Assembly: GCA_004297935.1 (NCBI GenBank)
Contig: SCRE01000010.1
Location: forward strand, 310,001 to 374,000
Length of the DNA stretch: 64,000 nt
Direction of reading: 5' to 3'
From: Microbacteriaceae bacterium
Lineage (GTDB): Bacteria; Actinomycetota; Actinomycetes; Actinomycetales; Microbacteriaceae
Positions within the stretch are counted from its first letter, which is position 1, and each line of letters begins with the position of its first letter. Under the pieces are notes generated by a model. The model was not told the origin of the DNA. It was given only the letters and a program-made list of their open reading frames with translations, and did no database searches. A program made the position numbers and the translations under genes. Of this stretch, positions 8,808-15,612 are shown piece after piece.

Positions 8808-10007
8808 TCAGCACGCCCTCTCCGCAACGAGGCTCAGATAGTCGGCCCGCGCCATCGAGTCGGACACCTCCAGGTCGAGCAGTTCGGCATCCGGCCCGTG
8901 ACGACGCACTCGACGATCGATACGACGGGTTTCGAGAAGAAAACGGAACATCGCGAGCGCGCTCGCCGAGGTGCCTCGCCTGACGCCTGAGACGATGTCC
9001 GCCGCCCGATTGCGGTCCCCGGGCAGCGCCGGCAACGGCACTCGGCCGTCTCGCCATCGGATCACGCGGGCGGCCGGGCGACGACGGCACTCCCCGAGCC
9101 CGGCCGCGATCTCCGAGGGCAGGCCGAGCACACGATCGGCGCGATCCAGCACGACAGTTACCGGAACCTCGGTTCGAGCCCGGCCGGCCCGCGACATGAG
9201 CTCGCCGATGTCGAAGCCATCGGTCCGGACGGCATAGAAGAGATCGCCAAGCCACATCAGCCGCGCAGCACCGGCCTGCGCAGCGTGGAAAGCCAGATGC
9301 AACACCGTATCGACGGGGTCGAATGTGAAGACGGCGACTCCGCTGCCGAGCACGGTGTGCCTGCGGCGGGACAACATTCCGATCATGTCGGTCGAGAACG
9401 CCGAACGCAGTGACGGCGGGACCGCCATGTCCCAGTGCAGGTCGATCGGGGTGCCTGCGGGCGCCGTCAAGGCCAGTTCCGCGCGCTTCCGCTTCCGGAT
9501 CTCCGGCCAGTTGCGGTCTACCAGAGCGCATCCGAGCGATTCCAGCGCAGCGAGCGCCTCGGCGAAATCGGCAGGGTGCACGAAAAGATCGATGTCGACG
9601 TACTCGCGCATGTCCGGGCTCGGCCAGATCAAGTCTGCCGCGGCCGGGCCCTTCGCGAGCACCCACCGAATCCCCTTGCGGTCGAATGTGTCTGCGATCG
9701 GCGCAAGATCCGCACTCGCCCGCATGTGGCGGAACAGTTGCGCCGCGCGAACCTTCGCCAACTCACTCGCCCAGCCCGCCGGGGCATTGTCTGCGTTGAC
9801 CACGCGGCGGTAGATCGCCGGGCCGACGCGGTGAAGGGCGCCGGCCTCGACGACGGCATCGATGAAAAGCTCGGTCTGATCCGCCGGGAGCGGACCGCGC
9901 AGGTTCCGCACGGCGTCGACCAGCAGTCGCCCGACCGGCCGGATGTCGGCGGTGGAGGCGACGGTCGCATGCCGGCTGGTCCGATCGCTTCGGAGCGAGA
10001 TCGTCAT
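8808..10007 (-). CDS. Nucleotidyltransferase family protein of the lasso-peptide locus (PF14907 type)
   Basis: About 399 residues. The nucleotidyltransferase core is visible around residues 120-150: WVLAKGPAAADLIWPSP, then EYVDIDLFVHPADF, where the two Asp of DID are the metal ligands. Then come DRNWPEI and IDLHWDM. This matches the family found beside lasso and related RiPP genes. In the Bacillus pseudomycoidin cluster a relative is linked to sugar attachment on a phosphorylated lasso peptide (recalled from literature). The ATG at 10007 overlaps the kinase stop as ATGA, so the two are translationally coupled. A frame extending to 10247 lies inside the kinase gene and is rejected. The final substrate is unknown. 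Confidence 0.83.
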   Translation of the reverse strand: MTISLRSDRTSRHATVASTADIRPVGRLLVDAVRNLRGPLPADQTELFIDAVVEAGALHRVGPAIYRRVVNADNAPAGWASELAKVRAAQLFRHMRASADLAPIADTFDRKGIRWVLAKGPAAADLIWPSPDMREYVDIDLFVHPADFAEALAALESLGCALVDRNWPEIRKRKRAELALTAPAGTPIDLHWDMAVPPSLRSAFSTDMIGMLSRRRHTVLGSGVAVFTFDPVDTVLHLAFHAAQAGAARLMWLGDLFYAVRTDGFDIGELMSRAGRARTEVPVTVVLDRADRVLGLPSEIAAGLGECRRRPAARVIRWRDGRVPLPALPGDRNRAADIVSGVRRGTSASALAMFRFLLETRRIDRRVRRHGPDAELLDLEVSDSMARADYLSLVAERAC

Positions 10008-10939
10008 GCCGCCGCCGCTTCCGCGAGAATGGCATGCCCCATGTCGGCCGGGAACGGCGGACCCCAGGGAACGTACGCGATGAACACCGGCACGGCCGAC
10101 GCGATCGAGACGATGTGGCGGAAGCTCGCCTGCGCGACGGCGGCGTCCTGCCAGCCCATCAGCCGAGGGTACTGCAACAACGCGACGGCGGCCTGTGGCT
10201 TCGCCAGTCTCTCCAACCGAAACGGTGAGCCGTCTCTTGTCGGGCACGGGATGACCAGGGCGCGCAAGGGGGCGTGGTCGAAGCCGGTCGAGCCGGGAGC
10301 AATCACCCGACGCTCGTCCGCGCTCATCCGCACCGACTCGACCTGATGCAGCCCTTCGATCAGGCTCTCGGATCCCGAGCGCAGCCGCAGTTCCGACGAC
10401 CCTCGGCGAACGAACGGTCCCTGCGGCAGCTGATCCACGACCAGCACGTCATCGGTCACGACCGACGCACCCTCAGCACACAGTGCTGTCGCCATGGTGG
10501 TCTTCCCCTGCCCGGAATGGCCGACGAAACCCACGGCGGCGCCGTCGAATTCGACGGCGCTGCCATGCAGCACGTGCGTGCCGCGCAGCCAGAGCAGGAG
10601 TGAGAGCAACGTCCCGGTGGTCATCACCGAGTCCATCCCGGGTTCCACGGACGAGTGCATCCGCAACACGACCGCATCGAGGCTCGGCGCAATCGTGTAG
10701 TCGCAGACACCGTGCACTCGAAACTGCAGGATCGCCGTCGCCGTCGATCTGGTGAGCGTGTACCACGGTTCGTCCGTTTCGAAGTGCAAGAGGATCTCCC
10801 CCGCGGGTGTCTGCGGCCATTCGTCGAATGCGTCTCCCGTGGTGATCACCACATCGGCGCCGCCCTGGAAGCCGTGACCGCTCTGGTGCAGGTCGAAATC
10901 CGCGTCGACGGACAAACCATACATTCGGGAACGTGTCAT
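10004..10939 (-). CDS. HPr-kinase-like lasso peptide kinase
   Basis: A protein of 311 residues. The kinase domain begins near residue 145: HVLHGSAVEFDGAAVGFVG, then the P-loop GHSGQGKTTMATAL, then ASVVTDDVLVVDQ with paired Asp, the layout of HPr kinase/phosphorylase C-terminal domains found in RiPP clusters. Relatives in lasso clusters phosphorylate the C-terminal serine of the precursor (paeninodin and pseudomycoidin work). Here the precursor ends Ser-Arg, so the target residue is uncertain. The ATG at 10939 overlaps the B2 stop (ATGA), and its own stop overlaps the nucleotidyltransferase start, giving one tightly coupled operon. Confidence 0.82.
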   Translation of the reverse strand: MTRSRMYGLSVDADFDLHQSGHGFQGGADVVITTGDAFDEWPQTPAGEILLHFETDEPWYTLTRSTATAILQFRVHGVCDYTIAPSLDAVVLRMHSSVEPGMDSVMTTGTLLSLLLWLRGTHVLHGSAVEFDGAAVGFVGHSGQGKTTMATALCAEGASVVTDDVLVVDQLPQGPFVRRGSSELRLRSGSESLIEGLHQVESVRMSADERRVIAPGSTGFDHAPLRALVIPCPTRDGSPFRLERLAKPQAAVALLQYPRLMGWQDAAVAQASFRHIVSIASAVPVFIAYVPWGPPFPADMGHAILAEAAAA

Positions 10940-11397
10940 GATGCCGATCCTCCGTCGGGGGTGCGCAGGACCGCGTATGCGCCACCGTCGGGGTCGAGGC
11001 CGATCCCGTCGACCTCGATCCAGGCGTGTGCCGAGACCGCGCCGTTCTCTTTCCGGACCCCGACGCGAAGAGCCGGATGCCGATGGCGGAGAAAATAGCC
11101 TCCGACCAGAGCGCGGCGCAGGCAGGTGGCGTTGAATGGTCGAACGCGCAGCACACGCCACGCGGTGTCGAGCTTCTCGAGTTCGCGCGCGGAGCAGCTC
11201 AGCTCGCCCGCGGCACCCACCGGTGCCGCGGTGCCGTCCAGGGCCAGGGTGACACCGGCGCTCTTCGCTGCTTTCTCCAGTCCGGCGAAACGCACCAGAC
11301 GCTCGACGCGAATGGCGATCACGACGGCGGTGAGGATGTCGCCCCAGCGACGCGGCGGCATCCTCGCAATCGTCGCCAGTTTGCCTGCGGCGCTCAC
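10936..11397 (-). CDS. Lasso peptide leader peptidase, B2 protein (transglutaminase-like)
   Basis: A protein of 153 residues, the normal size for a stand-alone B2. The papain/transglutaminase-like triad is readable: Cys in FNATCLRRALVGGYFLR, His in AVSAHAWIEVDG, and a following Asp in GIGLDPDGG. It cleaves the leader from the precursor, after the residue following a conserved threonine, before macrolactam closure. The GTG at 11397 overlaps the cyclase stop (GTGA), and the stop overlaps the kinase ATG. A frame reaching to 11484 is an artefact of GC bias. B2 normally needs the B1 recognition protein, and no B1 gene lies next to it. Confidence 0.87.
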   Translation of the reverse strand: MSAAGKLATIARMPPRRWGDILTAVVIAIRVERLVRFAGLEKAAKSAGVTLALDGTAAPVGAAGELSCSARELEKLDTAWRVLRVRPFNATCLRRALVGGYFLRHRHPALRVGVRKENGAVSAHAWIEVDGIGLDPDGGAYAVLRTPDGGSAS

Positions 11398-12569
11398 AAG
11401 GGCACCGCCGGCAGGCCGTGCTGCGCGAGCCACGCCGCATGCAGGTGCAGGTCGGATAGGCCGAGCGGCCCGTTCTCGAGCCACTCGGCGCGCAAGCGCT
11501 CCGCATCGATGAAATTCCGATCGACGCCTGAGCCATTCCAGTTCTGCACGAAGTCACGCTCCCGCTCGGTCCAGCGGGTCTCGTTGAATGCGGCCTTCGT
11601 GGTACGGCTGAGGACGGCGTCGGGCAGAAGATCATGGAAGAGGTAGCGCATGAGTGCCGTGCGATCGCCGAGACCGAGAAACCCTCCCTCCCGGCCGAGC
11701 GCCGTCGCAAATGCCACGTCTTCGAAAGGGTTCACCGGCGAGAGACCGAAGGTCCGGGCCATGGCGAGGAAGTTCTGCGATCCTATCCGGACCGCGCGGC
11801 TGCCGACCGCGGCGGCGACTCCGCGCCTCCACGACAGCGGCTCGCGGCTCAGTTGCTGGATCGTTTCGGCGAGGAGTTCGACACCCGCGGCTGTGAGCCA
11901 CGGCGCTGACGATCGTGCCGCACCCATCGCCTCCCGCATCGCACGCCCGAGCCTGCCCGGGAGCGCTGTCCGCGGCATCGCTCGTGCCGCGTCACGCCAG
12001 CGGTGCGCGGCGATCGCCGATGACACCGCCGTGATTCGTCGGCTGCCGATAATCAGATCACCACCCTCGCCGGAGACCATCGCACCGGGCTCGAGTTGTC
12101 GATAGATCGCGCCGTGCAGCTGAATCGTCGGCAGCCAGACGAGTCCGTTGCGTTGCAATGAAGCCGTCGCCGCGTCGCCGAGCATCGACTGCTCGCCTTC
12201 GAACTCGAGCACGATACGATCACGCAGCCGAAGGTGCGCGAGCACAAGATGCTGCCACTCGCTTTCGTCGGCCCGCGGGGCGTTCCTGTGATGGACGGTG
12301 ACGGGAATCGGGTCGTCCGCGTTCGCGCGACGCGCGACGTGTGTGGCCAGAGCAAGCAGGCTGGAGGAATCTCGGCCTCCGGAGAACAGCACATAGCAGC
12401 GGTTCGACGTGGCCGCCGGGGCGACGACGATTTCCAGGACGTTGCGAGCAGGAGCACCGTCGTCTTTCGGCGTGCTCGAGCGAATTCGATCCGGCAACGG
12501 CAGTGCAATGACCTGCTCGATCGGCGAGAGCCGTGCGAAGCCGGTTTCCTGAAGCAGGGGAACACTCAT
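11394..12569 (-). CDS. Lasso cyclase, asparagine-synthase-like (short form)
   Basis: A 391-residue ATP-dependent ligase that adenylates the ring-forming Asp/Glu side chain and joins it to the core N-terminus. The PP-loop is YVLFSGGRDSSSLLALATH near residues 58-76. Further asparagine-synthetase features are MVSGEGGDLIIG and, later, LSPVNPFEDVAFATALGR and RTTKAAFNETRW. Typical lasso cyclases are 500-650 residues with an N-terminal glutaminase-like fold. Here only about 55 residues precede the PP-loop, so that domain is missing or reduced to a remnant. The gene follows the precursor by 76 bp, with a hairpin between them, and is GTGA-coupled to B2. Confidence 0.86.
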   Translation of the reverse strand: MSVPLLQETGFARLSPIEQVIALPLPDRIRSSTPKDDGAPARNVLEIVVAPAATSNRCYVLFSGGRDSSSLLALATHVARRANADDPIPVTVHHRNAPRADESEWQHLVLAHLRLRDRIVLEFEGEQSMLGDAATASLQRNGLVWLPTIQLHGAIYRQLEPGAMVSGEGGDLIIGSRRITAVSSAIAAHRWRDAARAMPRTALPGRLGRAMREAMGAARSSAPWLTAAGVELLAETIQQLSREPLSWRRGVAAAVGSRAVRIGSQNFLAMARTFGLSPVNPFEDVAFATALGREGGFLGLGDRTALMRYLFHDLLPDAVLSRTTKAAFNETRWTERERDFVQNWNGSGVDRNFIDAERLRAEWLENGPLGLSDLHLHAAWLAQHGLPAVPL

Positions 12570-12602
12570 CTCGAGATGACCGATCTTGTTGAGGCGAGAG
12601 GT

Positions 12603-12638
12603 TGAACGGCAGACGGCACGTGTGCCGCCCGCCGTTCA
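12603..12638 (-). promoter_or_regulatory. Hairpin between lasso precursor and cyclase (attenuator or mRNA stabiliser)
   Basis: The arms 12603-12619 and 12622-12638 form a 17-bp stem with a very short loop. Two imperfect positions become G-U wobble pairs only in minus-strand RNA, the strand of the lasso operon, which supports a role in that transcript. It lies 8 bp after the precursor stop and 34 bp before the cyclase start. There is no U-run, so partial attenuation or 3' stabilisation of the precursor message is more likely than full termination (inference). Confidence 0.6.
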
Positions 12639-12645
12639 GTCCGGC

Positions 12646-12774
12646 CTAGCGGGAGCCCGGGTTGCTCGTCGGCCAGAACCAGGTGTTGTCGGCGTTGTCC
12701 CAACTGGTGGCACTCCCGAGCGTCGTGCTCGAGAAACGGCCGGCCTCCGTGATTTTCGGTGCTTCGTATGTCAT
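12646..12774 (-). CDS. Lasso peptide precursor (A protein)
   Basis: A 42-residue ORF found by translating the gap before the cyclase. An AAGGAG site lies 5 bp ahead of the ATG. The leader (residues 1-19) has the complete actinobacterial pattern Y-x2-P-x-L/I-x3-G-x-F-x3-T: Tyr3, Pro6, Ile8, Gly12, Phe14, Thr18. With Thr18 at position -2, the core is residues 20-42. It starts GSATSWDN and ends SNPGSR, giving a 23-residue peptide with predicted Gly1-Asp7 ring closure and tryptophans at core 6, 13 and 15. If cleavage were one residue earlier, Leu1-Asp8 would form an 8-residue ring. It heads the operon containing cyclase, B2, kinase and nucleotidyltransferase. Confidence 0.9.
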   Translation of the reverse strand: MTYEAPKITEAGRFSSTTLGSATSWDNADNTWFWPTSNPGSR

Positions 12775-12911
12775 GAGAACTCCTTATGACTCTGTCGAGT
12801 GACCGCTTGATGCGGGCATGTTCAAACTATCAGAGGATTCCTCATGATTTTGCCCCCTTTTCGGGGCCGACGGCCCGCCGGAGCCCGACACCCGCTATAG
12901 GCTCTAGTGCC

Positions 12912-14771
12912 ATGGGCACGAGTGAGCCGGCAGGCGAGGAACCGCAGCGCAGGTCACTCGGCCAGTTGCGTGGTCTCATCCGCTACAGCATCGGGCTCGT
13001 GTGGCACGCTGCACGCGCGCCGTTCATCGGACTGGTCGCCTTGCAGCTGATATCGGCGGCAGCGCTGGCCGGACAGGTGCTGGCGGTGCAGCTCACCCTG
13101 GGAGCGATCCTCCACGTCGCCGGCAGCAAGGCGGGCCTGTCACCGCTGCTCATCCCGATCGGGTTGCTCGCACTGCTGACCGCGATCACCGCAGCGGTCG
13201 GCTCGATCCAGACATCGCTCAGCCGCTACGTCGGCGAGTCTGTCTCGCAGTCGATGTGGCAGCGTGTGCTGGACGTCTCGACGAGCGTCGGTCTGCGCCG
13301 ATTCGAGTCGTCGGCTTTCTACGATCGGCTCGAACGGGTGCGCACGAACGCGCTCACGCGACCGTTCGTCGTGACCAACGGCGTGCTCGCCGTCATCGGT
13401 TCGGTCGCCGCCGGGATCGGACTCAGCATCACGATCGTGACGCTCAATCCGCTGCTGCTGCCACTGCTGCTGATCGGCGGCATCCCGATGCTCTTCACCA
13501 GCAGGCGGGAAAGCCGACTCGAGTTCCGGTTCAACGTCGATCAAACCGAGCGCATCCGCTTGCGGACATACCTGACAATTCTGCTGACCGGGCGCGACGA
13601 GGCGAAAGAGATCCGCGCCTTCGGCATGCAGCGTCACCTGCGTTCTCGCTTCAACGACCTCTACCGGCGATATCTGCACGACCTTGCCGCACATGTGCGT
13701 CGCCGCTCGACACTCAACATCCTCGGCAATCTCGGCGCCGCGCTCGTGCTGGCACTCACGCTATTGGCCCTGATGTGGCTCATCGCCAGCGGCCAGATCA
13801 GCGTCGCCGCCGCCGGGGCAGCGCTGATAGCGATCCGGATGCTGGCCGGGCAGGTGCAGACGCTCGCAGGCGGCGTGCAGACGATCTTCGAGTCCGGACT
13901 CTTCATAGACGACCTCGAGAAGTTCGTGGCGCTCACGCCTGCTCCACCGATCGAAGGCGCGCGGCCGCCCGCTCCGAAGCAGTTCGAGACGATCGAGCTC
14001 AGCGACGTGAGCTTCACCTATCCCGGGCGTCCGGAGCGCGCACTCGACGGGGTCGATGTGCGCATCGAGGCGGGTGAGGTGATCGCCCTGGTCGGGGAGA
14101 ACGGCTCGGGCAAGACGACGCTCGCCAAGATCATCGCCAATCTCTACGCACCGGATTCCGGCACCGTCACGTGGGACGGTGTCGACGTCACCCGCTACGA
14201 CGATGCGGAGCTTCGCGAGCGGTCTGCGGTGATCTTTCAGGATTTCGTGCACTTCGCCCTGAGTGGAATCGAGAACATCGGTCTGGGCCGCCCCGACGAT
14301 CCCCGTGACCTCGAGGCCATCCAGAGCGCCGCCGGGGAGACCGGCGCGGACCGCTTCCTGTCCGCTCTGCCGGATGGCTACGACACCCCCCTGTCGCGTC
14401 TGTTCACCGGCGGGCACGAGCTCTCCGGCGGTCAGTGGCAACGGGTGGCGATCGCGCGGGCATACTACCGCCAGGCACCGTTGGTGATTCTCGACGAACC
14501 GTCCGCCTCGCTCGATCCCCGCTCGGAGTACGAGCTGTTCTCGTCATTGAAGGACACGCTGGCCGGTCGTACCGCCCTTTTCATCTCGCACCGGTTCTCG
14601 ACGGTGCGTTCGGCCAGTCGAATCTATGTCATGGGTGCCGGAAAAGTCGTCGAGCAGGGCACCCACGACGAGCTCATGGCCAATCGCGGCCTCTACGCGG
14701 AACTGTTCCAGTTGCAGGCCAATGCCTACCTGCCACCGTCACACGACGGGAGTCTTCCGCACGGGCTCTGA
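12912..14771 (+). CDS. ABC transporter, fused permease/ATPase (lasso exporter, D protein)
   Basis: A 619-residue half-transporter with an N-terminal six-helix membrane domain (about residues 30-325; for example FIGLVALQLISAAALAGQVL) and a C-terminal ATPase. The ATPase has Walker A VGENGSGKTTLAKII, signature ELSGGQWQRVAIARAY and Walker B LVILDEPSASLDP. Such exporters pump mature lasso peptide out and give self-immunity. It is divergent from the precursor gene, with a 137-bp spacer that must hold both promoters. The ATG at 12912 (MGTSEPAG) is preferred; a frame from 12786 would occupy that spacer. Its last 33 bp overlap the convergent PAP2 gene. General multidrug or lipid export is the alternative role. 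Confidence 0.87.
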   Translation: MGTSEPAGEEPQRRSLGQLRGLIRYSIGLVWHAARAPFIGLVALQLISAAALAGQVLAVQLTLGAILHVAGSKAGLSPLLIPIGLLALLTAITAAVGSIQTSLSRYVGESVSQSMWQRVLDVSTSVGLRRFESSAFYDRLERVRTNALTRPFVVTNGVLAVIGSVAAGIGLSITIVTLNPLLLPLLLIGGIPMLFTSRRESRLEFRFNVDQTERIRLRTYLTILLTGRDEAKEIRAFGMQRHLRSRFNDLYRRYLHDLAAHVRRRSTLNILGNLGAALVLALTLLALMWLIASGQISVAAAGAALIAIRMLAGQVQTLAGGVQTIFESGLFIDDLEKFVALTPAPPIEGARPPAPKQFETIELSDVSFTYPGRPERALDGVDVRIEAGEVIALVGENGSGKTTLAKIIANLYAPDSGTVTWDGVDVTRYDDAELRERSAVIFQDFVHFALSGIENIGLGRPDDPRDLEAIQSAAGETGADRFLSALPDGYDTPLSRLFTGGHELSGGQWQRVAIARAYYRQAPLVILDEPSASLDPRSEYELFSSLKDTLAGRTALFISHRFSTVRSASRIYVMGAGKVVEQGTHDELMANRGLYAELFQLQANAYLPPSHDGSLPHGL

Positions 14772-15557
14772 TATCGGAACCGGAACGATTCCGATCACGA
14801 CGATGATCGGAACGACGCACACGATGAACCAGCCGGGCAGGCTGACCGCCGGGCTGAGGACGAACCCCGCCGCTTGCAGCAGCGCTCCGATCGCGACAAG
14901 CACTCCCCCGGCGAGCACCGAACCGAGAAGCGCGAGGATCAGGTTCGGATAGGCACCGACCGCTGAACGCCGGCCCCAGAACACGGCTGATACGACCGCC
15001 CCGACGACGAGCTCACCGCCGATGACGTCACTCGGCCGGTGAGCATACGACACGATCGAGGCCCCGGCGACGATCACGACGATCAGCAGCACGATCAACA
15101 AGGCTCGCCAGCGCGACCGCGCCGCGGGCAGCACGACGGCCACGGCGACCGCGGCAGACAGTGCGAGCGCGACATGTCCGCTCGGGAAGGTGTTCTGGGC
15201 ATAGCCGCCTCCGCCCAGCGCCGGGCGCTGAAGCACCGGCTCCTTGAGCAGTTGGCCGAGTCCGACCGCAGCGACGACGATGACCGCCGCACGAGACGCG
15301 TCACCGAAACGGCCCTGCACAAGTGCCCAGACGCCAAGCACGACGGCTGCGAGGGTCAGAAACAGGGGCGCTGCGACTCGGATCATGTTGGCGGGCCAGG
15401 AAAGGATGCCGTTCAACACCGACAATGTGCCGAATGAACCGTTGTCGAGCTGTTGTCCCGGGCTGATCCGGATCATCAGCACGTACACCAGGGTGAATGC
15501 TGCACAGAAAGCCGCAGTTCGCGCGATCGACCTCAGCGCTGCGCCGCACACCGTCAC
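14739..15557 (-). CDS. PAP2-family membrane phosphatase
   Basis: A 272-residue integral membrane protein with about six hydrophobic helices. The three PAP2 motifs are present: KEPVLQRP (KxxxxxxRP type), PSGH in NTFPSGHVALALS, and SYAHRPSDVIGG (SRxxxxxHxxxD type, with Ser-Tyr-Ala-His in place of Ser-Arg). Family members dephosphorylate lipid pyrophosphates such as undecaprenyl-PP or phosphatidate. Lying downstream of a phosphoglycosyltransferase, it may recycle the polyprenyl carrier (inference). Its 3' end overlaps the convergent ABC transporter by 33 bp. The start at 15557 is the only one that retains the first helix. Confidence 0.85.
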   Translation of the reverse strand: MTVCGAALRSIARTAAFCAAFTLVYVLMIRISPGQQLDNGSFGTLSVLNGILSWPANMIRVAAPLFLTLAAVVLGVWALVQGRFGDASRAAVIVVAAVGLGQLLKEPVLQRPALGGGGYAQNTFPSGHVALALSAAVAVAVVLPAARSRWRALLIVLLIVVIVAGASIVSYAHRPSDVIGGELVVGAVVSAVFWGRRSAVGAYPNLILALLGSVLAGGVLVAIGALLQAAGFVLSPAVSLPGWFIVCVVPIIVVIGIVPVPISEPVRKTPVV

Positions 15558-15612
15558 GCCGGATGCGGCCTCGACGTGAGTGCCGATGCCGTCTCATCGA
15601 ACGCACGGCTCA

